A stretch of DNA of 64,000 nt from Betaproteobacteria bacterium HGW-Betaproteobacteria-11 (GCA_002842395.1 PHCV01000001.1:336213-400212); one strand, 5' to 3'. Positions 36,138 to 47,603 are shown, numbered from the stretch's first letter. Notes: generated by a model not told the origin, from the letters alone. Numbers and translations: made by a program.

Positions 36138-36902
36138 ATGAAGCTCGCTACCTGGAATGTGAATTCGCTCAAGGTCCGCCTGCCCCACGTACTCGACTGG
36201 CTGGCAGTGAATCGGCCTGATGTCCTTTGTTTGCAGGAAACCAAGACCGAGGACAAGGCCTTTCCCTATGCCGAGCTTCTTGCGGCGGGCTATCGCGCGG
36301 TGCATGACGGGCAGAAAACGTACAACGGCGTGGCGCTTCTGGCGCGTGGCGAACTCGCCGGAGTGCAGTGTGGCATCCCCGGCTTTGCCGACGAGCAAAA
36401 GCGGGTGATCGCGGCCAGTGTCGATGGTGTGCGCCTGATCTGCGCCTATGTGCCCAACGGCCAGGCCGTCGGCGCGGAGAAATACGAGTACAAATTGCGC
36501 TGGCTGGCGGCATTGACCGACTGGCTGCGGGAGGAGGTGCAACACCATTCGCGGCTTGCCCTGCTCGGCGATTACAACATCGCGCCGGAAGATCGCGACG
36601 TGCATGATCCGCAAGCCTGGCGCGGCCAGATCCTGTGCAGCGAAGCCGAACGCACCGCCTTTCGGCAGTTGCTCGCGCTCGGCCTCAAGGACGCCTTTCG
36701 CCTGTTCGAGCAGCCGGAAAAAAGTTTTTCATGGTGGAATTACCGACAGATGGGCTTTCGCCGCAACCATGGCCTGCGCATCGATCACATCCTGCTCTCG
36801 CCTTCCCTGGCAGATGTTTGCCGGGCTTGCCAGATCGACAAGGCGCCACGCAAGCTTGAGCGGCCCTCCGATCACGCCCCGGTGATGGCGGAATTGGGAT
36901 GA
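36138..36902 (+). CDS. xth: Exodeoxyribonuclease III
   Basis: 254-residue AP endonuclease/3'-exonuclease of the ExoIII family. N-terminal [10 protein letters not shown], metal ligand Glu in CLQETK, GDYNIAP and the C-terminal catalytic SDHAPVM. It repairs abasic sites. ATG 36138 fits the family N-terminus exactly. Confidence 0.94.
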   Translation: MKLATWNVNSLKVRLPHVLDWLAVNRPDVLCLQETKTEDKAFPYAELLAAGYRAVHDGQKTYNGVALLARGELAGVQCGIPGFADEQKRVIAASVDGVRLICAYVPNGQAVGAEKYEYKLRWLAALTDWLREEVQHHSRLALLGDYNIAPEDRDVHDPQAWRGQILCSEAERTAFRQLLALGLKDAFRLFEQPEKSFSWWNYRQMGFRRNHGLRIDHILLSPSLADVCRACQIDKAPRKLERPSDHAPVMAELG

Positions 36903-37002
36903 GCCGGGATGGTTTATCCCCTGCCGGAATCGGGGTATAGTGACCCGTGCCGAGGAGGCATGGCATGTTGCTGGTTTTTCCATCACAAAAAAGGAGGCTT
37001 GC

Positions 37003-37194
37003 ATGAAACCAAACGTTGGCGGCATCGACCGCATACTACGTATCGTCGCCGGCATTGCCCTGATTGCCTGGGCGTTCATGGGGGGGCCGGTGTGGGCATG
37101 GATCGGCATTGTTCCGCTGGCGACGGCGCTGATCAATTTCTGCCCGCTGTATACCCTGATCGGCTTTAGCACCAGCGAGAAGAAAGAAGTCTGA
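37003..37194 (+). CDS. DUF2892 (YgaP-type) membrane protein
   Basis: 63 residues with the family pattern GGIDRILRIVAGIALI then INFCPLYTLIGFS; two membrane helices. Function unknown; in other proteins the domain is fused to rhodanese. AAGGAGG lies 6 bases upstream of ATG 37003. Confidence 0.88.
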   Translation: MKPNVGGIDRILRIVAGIALIAWAFMGGPVWAWIGIVPLATALINFCPLYTLIGFSTSEKKEV

Positions 37195-37212
37195 CGGCCG
37201 ACAAGCCGGTGC

Positions 37213-37248
37213 AAAAGCGCACCCTTCTGTACCGGGGTGCGCTTTTTT
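37213..37248. terminator. Bidirectional rho-independent terminator
   Basis: AAAAGCGCACCC (37213-37224) with GGGTGCGCTTTTTT (37235-37248), between convergent genes; T runs on both strands. Confidence 0.9.
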
Positions 37249-38530
37249 ATCGATGCTCCTCGCGGAGTCGCCGCAACCAGCGAACGGCGCCATTCCCCGC
37301 CACGCGGCCGCTGGCCAGGCAGGCGGTGAGCAGATAGCCGCCGGTCGGCGCTTCCCAGTCCAGCATCTCGCCGGCACAGAAAATACCGGGCCAGTCCTTG
37401 AACATCAGATCGGCGTCGAGCGCCGTGAAATCGACACCGCCGGCGCTGCTGATGGCTTCGTCCAGCGGGCGAGTGGCGACGAGGCGCAACGGTAGCGCCT
37501 TGATGGCGGCGGCGAGCAGGTCAGGATTCCGGCGCTGCGACGGATCGGTCAGCTCCCGCAACAGCGCGGTCTTGACGCTGCCAAGGCCGACGCTGCGGCG
37601 CAACCAGGTGGTCCATGAGTCGCGTCCGGGCGAGCGTGAAAGCTGGCGGCGCAGTCCGTCGAGCGGGCGATCGGGCAGCAGGTCGAGGAGCAGTTCGGCG
37701 TGGCCATCGGTGGCGATGGCATCGCGCAGCGGCGCCGACAGGGCATAGATCAGGCTGCCCTCGATACCGTTCGCGGTGAGGACGAATTCGCCCCGCTGTT
37801 CGAAACTCCCACCGTCCGCCCGGACCAGCCGGGCGCTCATCGTCTTCACCGGCTGGCCGGCATGGCGCGCGGCCAGGTGCTCTCGCCAATAGGGACTCCA
37901 GGCCACGTCGAAACCGCAATTGGCCGGGCGCAGGGGTTGCAGGGGAATGCCTTTCGCCGCCAGCAGGGCCATCCAGCGTCCGTCGGAACCCAGCCGTGCC
38001 CAGCTGCCGCCGCCCAGCGCCAGAATCACGGCGGTGGCGCTGTATTCGCCAGCGCCGGCAGGGGTGGTGAAGCGCAGGCGGTGAGCGGCGGTTGCAGCAA
38101 TTTCCCAACCGCACCAGCGATGTCGCGGATGGAAGGCGATGCCGCGGGCGCGCAGCCGGGAAAGCCAGGCGCGCAACAGCGGAGCGGCTTTCATTTCTCG
38201 CGGAAAGACCCGCCCGGAACTGCCGACGAAGGTGGCGATGCCGAGTTCCTGCGCCCACTCGCGCACCTGGCTCGGGCCGAAGACGGCCAGCCAGCGGCCG
38301 ACGATTTCGCTGCGCTCGCCATAGCGACGGATGAACGCGTCGAACGGTTCGGCATGGGTGAGATTGAGACCGCCCCGCCCGGCGAGCAAAAATTTGCGCC
38401 CGACCGAAGGCATCACGTCGAAGACGGCCACGCGCCGGCCGCTGTGGCTGGCTGCTTCCGCCGCCATCAGCCCGGCGGGGCCGCCGCCGATGATGGCGAT
38501 GTCCAGTGGCGCCGGGTCAGCGCCCACCAT
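37247..38530 (-). CDS. HI0933-type NAD(P)/FAD-dependent oxidoreductase (TIGR03862-like)
   Basis: 427-residue flavoprotein. N-terminal dinucleotide motif [15 protein letters not shown], then the family markers [14 protein letters not shown] and GGVDFTALD, and the C-terminal FAD loop [15 protein letters not shown]. The physiological substrate is unknown. Its start overlaps rsmA by 14 bases, so it is the last gene of the lptD operon. Confidence 0.88.
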   Translation of the reverse strand: MVGADPAPLDIAIIGGGPAGLMAAEAASHSGRRVAVFDVMPSVGRKFLLAGRGGLNLTHAEPFDAFIRRYGERSEIVGRWLAVFGPSQVREWAQELGIATFVGSSGRVFPREMKAAPLLRAWLSRLRARGIAFHPRHRWCGWEIAATAAHRLRFTTPAGAGEYSATAVILALGGGSWARLGSDGRWMALLAAKGIPLQPLRPANCGFDVAWSPYWREHLAARHAGQPVKTMSARLVRADGGSFEQRGEFVLTANGIEGSLIYALSAPLRDAIATDGHAELLLDLLPDRPLDGLRRQLSRSPGRDSWTTWLRRSVGLGSVKTALLRELTDPSQRRNPDLLAAAIKALPLRLVATRPLDEAISSAGGVDFTALDADLMFKDWPGIFCAGEMLDWEAPTGGYLLTACLASGRVAGNGAVRWLRRLREEHR

Positions 38531-39341
38531 GCGTGCTCAAGAGATCGGCGAGGCGAACGAAGTCGGCGACCCCGAGTTCCTCGGCGCGCGCGGTCGGAGC
38601 GATGCCGGCGGCTTCGAGCAGCGCGCTGTCGGCGAGTCCGCGCAGGGTATTGCGCAGCATCTTGCGGCGTTGGGCGAAGGCACTGGCAACCAGGCGGGCG
38701 AACAGCGCGGCATCGCGTACCACGGGGTGCGGGTGCGCCGTGGCTCCGGCGGCCGCGCCGCGCCAGGGCATCAGGCGGACGACCGCCGAGTCGACCTTCG
38801 GCGCCGGGGCAAAGGATTCGGGCGGCACATCGAGCAGGCGCTCGATGTGGAAGTGATACTGCAGCATCACCGACAGCCGGCCGCGGTCGGTGGTACCGGG
38901 TGCGGCCACCATGCGGTCGACTACTTCCTTTTGCAGCATGAAATGCAGGTCATGGATGGCGTGGGCAAAGCCGAGCAGGTGAAACAGCAGCGGCCCGGAA
39001 ATGTTGTAAGGCAGATTGCCAACGATGCGCAGCCGGCCCCCGCCCGCGAGCTGGCCGAAGTCGAAGGCCAGCGCGTCGCCGGCATGGATCGTCAGCCGCT
39101 CGGCCGGCCAGCGCTGGCGCAGGCGGCCGATCAGGTCGCGGTCGATTTCGACGACTTGGAGATGCGGCAGGCGCTCGAGCAGCGGCCCCGTCAGGGCGCC
39201 GAGTCCCGGGCCGATCTCGACCACTGTGTCATCTGCCCGCGGCGCGATGGCGGCGATGATGGCGTGGATGATGTCGGCATCGACCAGAAAGTTCTGCCCG
39301 AAGCGGCGGCGGGCAGCATGACCTTCGATGCGGCGGCTCAT
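38517..39341 (-). CDS. rsmA: 16S rRNA dimethyladenosine transferase
   Basis: 274-residue KsgA/RsmA that dimethylates A1518 and A1519 of 16S rRNA. SAM motif [10 protein letters not shown] and catalytic NLPYNIS, with FGQNFLVD at the start. Overlaps pdxA by four bases (ATGA). Confidence 0.95.
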   Translation of the reverse strand: MSRRIEGHAARRRFGQNFLVDADIIHAIIAAIAPRADDTVVEIGPGLGALTGPLLERLPHLQVVEIDRDLIGRLRQRWPAERLTIHAGDALAFDFGQLAGGGRLRIVGNLPYNISGPLLFHLLGFAHAIHDLHFMLQKEVVDRMVAAPGTTDRGRLSVMLQYHFHIERLLDVPPESFAPAPKVDSAVVRLMPWRGAAAGATAHPHPVVRDAALFARLVASAFAQRRKMLRNTLRGLADSALLEAAGIAPTARAEELGVADFVRLADLLSTHGGR

Positions 39342-40294
39342 GGCGCCGCATGCGCCAGGTCGATCGCGGCGGCGACCGCGGCGAACAGGCTGTTCGGTGA
39401 GGCGTGTCCGCTGCCGGCGAGATCGAGCGCGGTGCCGTGATCGACCGAGGTACGGATGACCGGCAGGCCGAGGGTGATGTTGATGCCTTCGTCGAAGGCG
39501 GCGTACTTGAGCACCGCCAGGCCCTGATCGTGATACATCGCCAGTTGCGCAGCGGAGCCGGCGAGCACGTTTTTGGTGAACAGCGTGTCGGCCGGCAAGG
39601 GGCCGACGAGCGCCATCCCTTCGTCGCGCAGCTTTTCCAGCAGCGGGGCGATCACTTCGATTTCCTCCTGTCCCATGTGCCCGCCCTCGCCGGCATGAGG
39701 ATTGAGCCCGGCGACCAGGATGCGCGGGTGGGCGATGCGGAATTTGCTTTGCAAATCGGCATGCAGGATGCGCAGCGTGGCTTCCAGGTCGCGGGCGGTG
39801 ATCGCCGCCGGCACGTCCTTCAGCGGCAGATGGGTGGTGGCCAGCGCCACGCGCAGTCCGGCGCCGGCGAGCATCATCACCACGCGCGGCGTCCGCGTGC
39901 GTTCGGCCAGGTATTCGGTGTGCCCGGTGAAGGGGATCCCGGCATCGTTGATGATGCCCTTGTGGATCGGCGCGGTAACCATCGCCGCGAACTCGCCGGC
40001 GAGGCAGCCGGCGAGTGCGACATCGATCAGTTCGAGGACATGGCGGGCGTTTTCGGTATCGAGGCGTCCCGCCAGCGCCGACTTTTCGAGCGGGATGTGA
40101 CGAATGGTCAGCCGGTCGGCATCGAGCCCCAGTTGCCGGGCGCGTTCCTCGATCAGGCCACGATCGCCGAGCACGACGAGCGGCACCGGCCAGGGCCGCT
40201 CGGCCAGGCGCAGGCAGAGCTCGGGGCCGATGCCGGCCGGCTCGCCCGAGGTGATGACGATGGGTTTAACGGTCTTCGGTGCGGAGTTCGACAT
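39338..40294 (-). CDS. pdxA: 4-hydroxythreonine-4-phosphate dehydrogenase
   Basis: 318-residue pyridoxal phosphate biosynthesis enzyme. Family start [14 protein letters not shown] and metal-binding histidines in [18 protein letters not shown] and [10 protein letters not shown]. The ATG at 40294 overlaps the 3' end of surA by 29 bases. An interspersed repeat copy at 40067-40095 encodes KSALAGRLD near residue 75. Confidence 0.94.
   Translation of the reverse strand: MSNSAPKTVKPIVITSGEPAGIGPELCLRLAERPWPVPLVVLGDRGLIEERARQLGLDADRLTIRHIPLEKSALAGRLDTENARHVLELIDVALAGCLAGEFAAMVTAPIHKGIINDAGIPFTGHTEYLAERTRTPRVVMMLAGAGLRVALATTHLPLKDVPAAITARDLEATLRILHADLQSKFRIAHPRILVAGLNPHAGEGGHMGQEEIEVIAPLLEKLRDEGMALVGPLPADTLFTKNVLAGSAAQLAMYHDQGLAVLKYAAFDEGINITLGLPVIRTSVDHGTALDLAGSGHASPNSLFAAVAAAIDLAHAAP
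40067..40095 (-). repeat. Interspersed palindromic repeat, copy 7, inside pdxA
   Basis: Reverse core at 40070-40085 between perfect arms TCCCGC (40067-40072) and GCGGGA (40090-40095). Confidence 0.7.
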
Positions 40295-41597
40295 ACGCCC
40301 GGTCACGCAGCTGGCGTACCCAGTCCTGATAGGCTTCGTCGGCTTTTCGTTCGCGCAGCACCATGCGCGCCTGCAGGCGCTGGCGGTCCTTGCCGGCTTC
40401 TTCCGTGCGACGCTCCAGCACCTGGATCAGGTGAAAGCCGAAAGGCGACTGGACCGGTTGGCTGACCTCGTTGAGCTTCAGCGCATCCATGGCTTTCTCG
40501 AATTCAGGCACGGTATCGCCCGGATAGAGCCAGCCCAGATCGCCGCCCTTGGCGGCGGACAGATCGTTCGAATACAGCCGGGCCAGTTCGGCAAAATCGG
40601 CGCCGTTGTCGAGCCGTTCCTTCAGCGTTTCGAGTTTGTGCCTGGCCTCGGCCGCGGAGACCAGCTCATTCACCTTGATCAGGATGTGGCGGGCATGGGT
40701 CTGTTTCAGCGTCGGCAAGGCTGCGTCGCCGGTGATCTGGCGACCATGTTTTTCGACCAGCTTGACGATGTGGAAGCCGGCCGGACTGCGCAGGATGTCG
40801 CTGACTTCGCCCGGGTTGAGCTTGCGTGCGGCATCGGCGTACAACGCGGGCAGGCGGTCGAGGCTGCGCAGGCCAAGCGCGCCGCCGCTCAAGGCGTCCG
40901 GTGCGTCGGAGTAGGCGGCGGCGACCTTGGCAAAATCCTCGCCGCGACGGAGCTGCTCCAACGCGGCCTTGGCCCGGGCGCCGATGCGCATCAGCTGGTC
41001 GGGCGTGGCTTCTTCCGGCACGCGCAGCACGATGTGCGCCAGCGCGACTTCCGTGTCCTGTTCGGCCGCGCCCGTTTGCTGGCTGGCCAGATAATTGTCG
41101 ATCTCGCCCTCGGAGACCGTGACCCGGCTATTCACCTCGCGATCGCGCAGGCGCGAGAGGATGATTTCCTGACGGATTTCCTCCCGGAACTTGGGCCAGG
41201 CGATGCCGTCCTTCTCCAGGGCGGCACGAAAATCCGGCAGAGCCAGCCGGTTGCTTTCGGCAATCCGGCGCAGGGCGGCATCGAGCTCGAGGTCGGAGAT
41301 GCGCATCCCGGTTTCCTTGGCGAACTGCAATTGCACCCGGTCGGTGATCATGCGTTCGAGCAACTGGCGCTCGAGCACCTCGCGCGGCGGCAGTTGCACG
41401 TTCTGCGTCTTAAGCTGGCGTTCGACCGTGGCCAGCCGACTGCGCAGCTCGAAGGCGGTGATCGCCTCGTCATTGACGATGGCGACGATCCGATCGATCT
41501 CGACCGGGTCGCTGCGGCGGGTCTGCGCCTGCGCGCTGGCGGAGCAAGCAAGCGAGGCGAGCAGGCCAAGGAAGAGGAATAACGGACGGAGGGTCAT
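40266..41597 (-). CDS. surA: Periplasmic chaperone and peptidyl-prolyl isomerase SurA
   Basis: 443 residues: signal peptide (cleaved near SAQA-QTRR), a SurA N-terminal chaperone domain, two parvulin domains ([24 protein letters not shown]) and a short C-terminal helix. It escorts outer-membrane proteins, LptD above all. Its ATG overlaps the lptD stop (ATGA), so they are coupled. Confidence 0.95.
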   Translation of the reverse strand: MTLRPLFLFLGLLASLACSASAQAQTRRSDPVEIDRIVAIVNDEAITAFELRSRLATVERQLKTQNVQLPPREVLERQLLERMITDRVQLQFAKETGMRISDLELDAALRRIAESNRLALPDFRAALEKDGIAWPKFREEIRQEIILSRLRDREVNSRVTVSEGEIDNYLASQQTGAAEQDTEVALAHIVLRVPEEATPDQLMRIGARAKAALEQLRRGEDFAKVAAAYSDAPDALSGGALGLRSLDRLPALYADAARKLNPGEVSDILRSPAGFHIVKLVEKHGRQITGDAALPTLKQTHARHILIKVNELVSAAEARHKLETLKERLDNGADFAELARLYSNDLSAAKGGDLGWLYPGDTVPEFEKAMDALKLNEVSQPVQSPFGFHLIQVLERRTEEAGKDRQRLQARMVLRERKADEAYQDWVRQLRDRAYVELRTEDR

Positions 41598-44293
41598 GGT
41601 GTCGGCACGGACAAGGTGGTGAACGCGGGATCGGTGGCCGGCGGGTTGATCAGGCTGTAGCCGGGTACGCTGCGCTTGAGCAGTTCGAGCGGGTTGGAGC
41701 CGAGGCGGGCGAAACCGTTCAGTTCGAGCTGGAAGAAAATTCCGGTATTGGCGCGCTGGGTCTGGGTCGCCAGACGTTGCAGGACGATCCGCGCGACCCA
41801 GCAGCCGCCATCGTATTCGAGGCCGGCCACCGTCTCGATCGGGCGGCTTTCCTTGGTCGAGTAATTGAAGCGGCCCACCCCATGCCAGCCACCGGAAAGC
41901 GGCCACTGTCCGGAGATGTCGATCTGGCCGAGCTGGTCGCGGGTGTAGCGGTAACCGGCATTGAGCAGCTTGCCGATTTCGGGCTGATAGCGCGCGCCGA
42001 TGTTCAAGCGTTCCATGCGCGAAAACCGCGGGCTGTACTGGATGTTGGCATCGAGCCAGGTCTTCGGCAGCACGCGCCCGGAAAAGGCGCCGAGCAGATC
42101 GGTCTGGCGGTCGCCGCGGGGTGTCTCGCCGGGCAGGGTGACCTGCTGGGTGGTGAAGTAGATGCGCTGGCCGAGACCGGCGCGAATGATCTCGGCGCCG
42201 CTTTCCGGATCGAGCAGGCGCGAGGTGAGCATGGCGGTGAGCTGGTTGGCGTCGCCGATCCGGTCGCCGCCGCTGTAACGGTTTTCGGAGAAGATCTGGG
42301 CGAAGTTGAAGTCGGCCAAGGCGCTGTCGAAGACCGGGATCTGGCTCTGGTCGCGCACCGGAATATGGACGTAGAACAGCCGTGGTTCGAGTGTCTGGGT
42401 CAGCGCCGCGCCGAACCATTCGGCGGGGCGCTCGAAAGTGACGCCGCTATCGACGCTGAAGATCGGCAGGTTGCGGGTCAGCTTGTCCGGCGTGCCGACC
42501 GGCTGGTTTTCGAGCTGATAGCGGGTCGAATGAAAGCCGATTTTCGGCGTGACGTAAAACGCCGCGGTCTGCAGCGGCAGGGAAAGTTGCGGATACAGCG
42601 TGAGGCGCCGGCCATCGGGCAGCGTCGGGTGGCGGAAGTTGACGTTCTCGCCGTTGAAGGTGAAGCCGAGACCGAGCGGCAGGTCGTTGCGGTTGGCATT
42701 CAGGGTCAGTTGCGGCAGGCGCTTGTAGGGAATGGCGACCGGCGGCAGCGCCGGATCCTGCAGGGTCTGATAGCTCTGCGCCAGGAGGCTCGCCGACCAC
42801 CAGCTGGCGCCGTAGCCGAGTACGCCCTGACGCAGCATGTTGGTCTGGGCGACGATCGCCGAGCCGCGGCCGAGATCGCTGAAATAGGTGCCGTCCGAGG
42901 CGCCGCTGACATTCAGTGCGCCGCTGAACCCGTTGCCGAAGTTCTGGGTGTGCACCAGCGAATAGGCGCTACGGCGCTTGTCTTCGATCTTGTCGTTGGG
43001 CAGCAACTGGCCCTGGATGATGCCGTTGTAATTGGGTTCGAGATAGCGGAATTCGCCGTTCCAGAGGACGCCGCGCTTGGACATCAGGCGCGGCGCGAGG
43101 GTGGCGTCCATGTTCGGCGCGATGTTCCAGTAGAGCGGCTGGGTGTACTCGAAGCCGCCGCGCGAGGTGGTGCCGAAGGAGGGCGTCAGCAGCCCGCTCT
43201 TCCGCTCGTTGTTGAGCGAGAAGGAGAGCCATGGCGAATACAGGATCGGGGTGCCCTTGAACACCAGCGTGGCATCGGTCGCCTCGCCGACCTGTTTGCC
43301 ATAATCGAGGGTGAGGCCGGAGGTGCGGGCGAACCAGTCGGGGTCGCTGCCTTCGCTCGGGGTGCAGGTGCTGTAGGTGGCATCGGTCAGTTTGTACTTG
43401 CCCTCGCCTTCGAATTCGAGGCGCGCGGCCTTGCCCCGACCGGTGGTCAGGTTGTTTCCCTGAGGCTCTTCCGTGCCGGTCCACAGCGTTGGCGCGGCGC
43501 CGGTCCTGGCCCGTCGGATACGGTATTCCGGCTGTTCGAAGAAACCCGTGCTGTCGGCCATTTTCATCCGCAGCTTGGGCCCGCGCATCAGATCACCCTC
43601 GTTTGACAGGCGCACATGGCCTTCGGCCTCGACCTCGTCCGTGGCATCGAAATGGGTCAGCCGGTCGCTTTCGAGCAGGGCATTGCGCTGGCGCAGCTGG
43701 ACATGGCCTTCGGCCACCATTTGCTGGTCGGTGGTGCCATTGATCCGGTCGGCAATGAGGAAGGAGGGCAGCGACTCGTCGGGCTGCTTGGCATGGGGTG
43801 CCAGTTGCCGGCTGGTGGCGAGCGCCGGTTCGGGCAGGTTGCTGGCGGCATGGGCGGAATAGAGCGGCGGTAGGTGCGATGTTTCGGCCACTTCCGGCGG
43901 CAGGTAGGCCTGCGGCGCCGCGGTGGCTGGTGCTGCCGGTGCGGAGGATGAGGCGGCTTTCGCGGCCGGGCTGGCGGCGGGTTCGGGACGTTGCCTTGCG
44001 GCCGGCGTGGCGATGCGGGGCGCGGGGGCCGCGACAGGCGGGACTGCCACGGGTGCCTCCGGGGTTTGTGCTGCGGGTGTCGCCGTCTGTCCGGTGTCCG
44101 AACCGGCGGCCGCCGGTTTGGCCGTGACCTCGCCCGGTACGGGTTTTTTGCCGGTGGCCGCCGGCAGGGGGCCGAGCAGCGCCGGGTCGACTCTCAGTGC
44201 CGGCAGGGTTTCGGCATGGGAGAGTCCTGCACCCGACAGCAGCAGCGCGGTCAGCAGTCTGAGATCGAATTGTCCGCGACGAAAATGGGGCAT
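41594..44293 (-). CDS. lptD: LPS-assembly protein LptD
   Basis: 899-residue outer-membrane barrel that inserts LPS at the cell surface. Signal peptide (to about residue 27), OstA/LptA-like domain (from about 165, FLIADRINGTTDQQMVAEG), then the large beta-barrel. Between signal and OstA domain is a low-complexity Pro/Ala linker of roughly 130 residues. Only two cysteines remain in the mature protein (YSTCTPSEG and DGGCWVARI), so only one of the two disulfides of the E. coli protein can form. First gene of lptD-surA-pdxA-rsmA. Confidence 0.95.
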   Translation of the reverse strand: MPHFRRGQFDLRLLTALLLSGAGLSHAETLPALRVDPALLGPLPAATGKKPVPGEVTAKPAAAGSDTGQTATPAAQTPEAPVAVPPVAAPAPRIATPAARQRPEPAASPAAKAASSSAPAAPATAAPQAYLPPEVAETSHLPPLYSAHAASNLPEPALATSRQLAPHAKQPDESLPSFLIADRINGTTDQQMVAEGHVQLRQRNALLESDRLTHFDATDEVEAEGHVRLSNEGDLMRGPKLRMKMADSTGFFEQPEYRIRRARTGAAPTLWTGTEEPQGNNLTTGRGKAARLEFEGEGKYKLTDATYSTCTPSEGSDPDWFARTSGLTLDYGKQVGEATDATLVFKGTPILYSPWLSFSLNNERKSGLLTPSFGTTSRGGFEYTQPLYWNIAPNMDATLAPRLMSKRGVLWNGEFRYLEPNYNGIIQGQLLPNDKIEDKRRSAYSLVHTQNFGNGFSGALNVSGASDGTYFSDLGRGSAIVAQTNMLRQGVLGYGASWWSASLLAQSYQTLQDPALPPVAIPYKRLPQLTLNANRNDLPLGLGFTFNGENVNFRHPTLPDGRRLTLYPQLSLPLQTAAFYVTPKIGFHSTRYQLENQPVGTPDKLTRNLPIFSVDSGVTFERPAEWFGAALTQTLEPRLFYVHIPVRDQSQIPVFDSALADFNFAQIFSENRYSGGDRIGDANQLTAMLTSRLLDPESGAEIIRAGLGQRIYFTTQQVTLPGETPRGDRQTDLLGAFSGRVLPKTWLDANIQYSPRFSRMERLNIGARYQPEIGKLLNAGYRYTRDQLGQIDISGQWPLSGGWHGVGRFNYSTKESRPIETVAGLEYDGGCWVARIVLQRLATQTQRANTGIFFQLELNGFARLGSNPLELLKRSVPGYSLINPPATDPAFTTLSVPTP

Positions 44294-44347
44294 GCCGTTG
44301 GTCTGAAAAAAGCCCGGCCAGGAACAACAAAACCTGATGCCGAGCCA

Positions 44348-44372
44348 GTGCTAGAATTTTGAATTCTAACAC
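44348..44372. promoter_or_regulatory. 25-bp palindrome in the lptD-amgK divergent promoter region
   Basis: Arms GTGcTAGAATT and AATTCTAaCAC around a 3-base centre. Each arm contains TAGAAT, a -10-like hexamer, one facing each gene. A regulator binding here would affect both directions. Confidence 0.5.
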
Positions 44373-44408
44373 TCTACCCTGGCCGGCCGCGCGGCCGATC
44401 AATCCTCG

Positions 44409-45431
44409 ATGAAACGCCAAGAGCTGATGTCGACCTGGCTCGCCGCCTGCTGTCCGGGCCGGCCGTTTACTCTTGCCCTGGCTTCCGCCGACGCCAGCTT
44501 CCGCCGTTATTTCCGGGCAACGTTCAGTGACGGCACGACGCGCATCGTCATGGATGCGCCGCCACAACACGAAGACTGCCGGCCCTGGCTTGCGGTGCAA
44601 AGGCTCTTGCATTCCGCCGGGGTGCATGTGCCGGAGGTGTTGGCGGAAGACCTGGCGCAGGGATTTTTGCTGCTTTCCGACCTGGGCGGGATGACCTATC
44701 TGGCGGCGCTCGACGCACGGAATGCCGCCGGCCTGTATGCCGACGCGATTGCCGCGCTGGTCCGCATCCAGGCGGCGAGCCGCCCCGGCGTGCTGCCCGA
44801 ATACGACCGGGCACTGCTCCTGCGCGAGCTGGAACTTTTTCCCGAGTGGTATCTGGCGCGGCACCAGCAACTCGAACTGCCGGCAGTCGAGCGCGATGCG
44901 CTGAACAAGGTGTTCGAGCGCATCCTCGCCGTCAATCTGGCCGAGCCGAGAGTCTTTGTGCATCGCGATTACCACTCGCGCAACCTGATGGTTGCCACGC
45001 CCAATCCCGGCATCATCGATTTTCAGGATGCGGTGTACGGGCCGCTCAGTTACGACATGGTCTCGCTGCTGCGCGATGCCTACATTGCATGGGACGAAGA
45101 GCAGGAACTCGACTGGCTGATCGCTTACTGGGAGCAGGCGCGTCGCGCCGGACTGCCGATCAACACCGATTTCGCCGCCTTCCATCGCGACTACGAATGG
45201 ATGGGCGTGCAACGCCAGCTCAAGGTGCTCGGCATCTTCGCCCGGCTTTGTCATCGCGACGGCAAGGCCGGTTATCTCGATGACATGCCGCGGGTACTTG
45301 GCTATCTGCGCCGCGCCTGCGAACGCTATGACGAGCTTTCTCCCCTGCGACGGACCCTCGACCGGGTCGAGGACAAGACAACGGTGCTGGGCTTTACCCT
45401 GGCGCGCCCGGAGCAAACGCACAGCGAATGA
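44409..45431 (+). CDS. amgK: N-acetylmuramate/N-acetylglucosamine anomeric kinase AmgK
   Basis: 340-residue aminoglycoside-phosphotransferase-fold kinase, with catalytic HRDYHSRNLM and metal-binding IIDFQDAVYGP. With MurU, encoded 142 bases downstream, it forms the cell-wall recycling route to UDP-MurNAc that bypasses fosfomycin-sensitive MurA. The family start S-WL-A and the murU neighbour support AmgK over a generic kinase. Confidence 0.9.
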   Translation: MKRQELMSTWLAACCPGRPFTLALASADASFRRYFRATFSDGTTRIVMDAPPQHEDCRPWLAVQRLLHSAGVHVPEVLAEDLAQGFLLLSDLGGMTYLAALDARNAAGLYADAIAALVRIQAASRPGVLPEYDRALLLRELELFPEWYLARHQQLELPAVERDALNKVFERILAVNLAEPRVFVHRDYHSRNLMVATPNPGIIDFQDAVYGPLSYDMVSLLRDAYIAWDEEQELDWLIAYWEQARRAGLPINTDFAAFHRDYEWMGVQRQLKVLGIFARLCHRDGKAGYLDDMPRVLGYLRRACERYDELSPLRRTLDRVEDKTTVLGFTLARPEQTHSE

Positions 45432-45439
45432 TCCAGGAG

Positions 45440-45515
45440 CGGACGGTCAGTCCGCGCGAGGCGCGGACCCCAGCCAGCCGCCCCCTTCCTCGGGAAGGGG
45501 GCGGGGGGAGAAGCA
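45440..45515. repeat. G/C-rich double-hairpin element, copy D, between amgK and murU
   Basis: Hairpin GCGGAC-GGTCA-GTCCGC (45440-45456), then a perfect ten-base stem GCCCCCTTCC / GGAAGGGGGC (45481-45503) with a TCG loop and a trailing G tract. Same design as copy A. Confidence 0.55.
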
Positions 45516-45555
45516 TGCGTATTCTCGTCACGGGCGAGGATCATGGCCGGCATGA

Positions 45556-46275
<720 letters not shown>

Positions 46276-46283
46276 TCGCCCGC

Positions 46284-47603
46284 ATGGACATCTCGCCGTA
46301 TCGCCAGCGCCGACTTTTATTGGGCCAGCGCATCCAGCAGGCCGGTGGCGGCATCGCCGTCATTCCCACCGCGCCCGAACAGGTGCGCAATCGCGACGCC
46401 CACTTCCCCTATCGCGCCGACAGCTATTTTCAGTACCTCACCGGCTTCAACGAGCCGGAGGCGGTGCTGCTGCTCGCCGTGCCGGCGGAAGGGGAGGCGC
46501 AGGCGATCCTGTTCTGTCGCGAAAAAAATCTCGAACGCGAAATCTGGGACGGTTTTCGTTTTGGACCCGAAGCGGCGCGCGAGACCTTCGGTTTCGATGC
46601 CGCCCATCCAATCGACGCATTCGATGCCCGCCTTGCCGAGTTGCTGGCCGACCAGCCGGCGCTGTGGTTTTCGCTCGGCCACGATGCGGCCTGGGATGCG
46701 CGCATCACCGCGGCGCTGAACGCGGTGCGCGGGCAGACGCGCGCCGGCAAGCGTGCGCCGGCGAGGATTTGCGATGTGCGCGGCGAACTCGATGCGCTGC
46801 GGCTGGTCAAGGACGACAGCGAGCTCGCGCTGATGCGTCGTGCCGCGAGCATCTCCGCCACGGCCCAGTGCCGTGCCCTGCGCTTCACTCGCCCGGGACG
46901 GTACGAATATGAAGTCGAGGCCGAACTGCTGCACGAATTTCGCCGCCAGGGCTGCGAGGCGCCGGCTTATACGCCGATCGTCGCCGGCGGTGCGAATGCC
47001 TGCGTGCTGCACTACGTGGCCAATGACCAGCTTTTGCGCGATGGCGATCTGCTGCTGATCGATGCCGCCGGCGAGTTCTCCGGCTATGCTGCCGACATCA
47101 CGCGAACGTTCCCCGTCAATGGCCGCTTCTCGGGCGCCCAGGCGGATGTTTATCAGCTGGTGCTCGAAGCGCAACTTGCCGCCATCGCGGCGGTCAAGCC
47201 CGGTGCGGGTTTCCTGGCGCCACATGAAGCGGCGCTGCATGTTCTGGCGCAAGGATTGATCGATCTCGAGCTGCTGGCCGGCAGCGTCGCCGGCGTGCTC
47301 GAGAGCGAGAGCTACAAGCGCTTCTACATGCATCGCACCAGCCACTGGATCGGCAAGGACGTGCATGACGCCGGCGAATATCGCCAGGGCGAGCAGTGGA
47401 CGCTGTTGGCCCCGGGCATGACGCTGACCATCGAACCCGGCTGCTACATCCGCCCCGCTGCCGACGTGCCGCAAGCCTTGTGGAATATCGGCGTGCGCAT
47501 CGAGGATGACGTGCGGGTAACCGCGAACGGATGCGAAGTATTGACCGACGGTGTGCCGAAAACCATCGCCGAGATCGAGGCGCTGATGGGAACGGGGCGA
47601 TGA
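46284..47603 (+). CDS. pepP: Xaa-Pro aminopeptidase P
   Basis: 439-residue M24 metallopeptidase that removes N-terminal residues preceding proline. Metal ligands are Asp in LLIDAAGEF and ADITRTFP, His in HRTSHWIGKDVHD, and Glu in TIEPGCYI and GVRIEDDV. It starts nine bases after murU. A copy of the interspersed repeat lies six codons in and encodes YRQRRLLL in the non-conserved N-terminal helix. Confidence 0.94.
   Translation: MDISPYRQRRLLLGQRIQQAGGGIAVIPTAPEQVRNRDAHFPYRADSYFQYLTGFNEPEAVLLLAVPAEGEAQAILFCREKNLEREIWDGFRFGPEAARETFGFDAAHPIDAFDARLAELLADQPALWFSLGHDAAWDARITAALNAVRGQTRAGKRAPARICDVRGELDALRLVKDDSELALMRRAASISATAQCRALRFTRPGRYEYEVEAELLHEFRRQGCEAPAYTPIVAGGANACVLHYVANDQLLRDGDLLLIDAAGEFSGYAADITRTFPVNGRFSGAQADVYQLVLEAQLAAIAAVKPGAGFLAPHEAALHVLAQGLIDLELLAGSVAGVLESESYKRFYMHRTSHWIGKDVHDAGEYRQGEQWTLLAPGMTLTIEPGCYIRPAADVPQALWNIGVRIEDDVRVTANGCEVLTDGVPKTIAEIEALMGTGR
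46302..46317 (-). repeat. Interspersed repeat, copy 8, inside pepP
   Basis: Exact reverse core, preceded by CCGTAT as in copy 1. The right-hand arm is absent. Confidence 0.6.
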
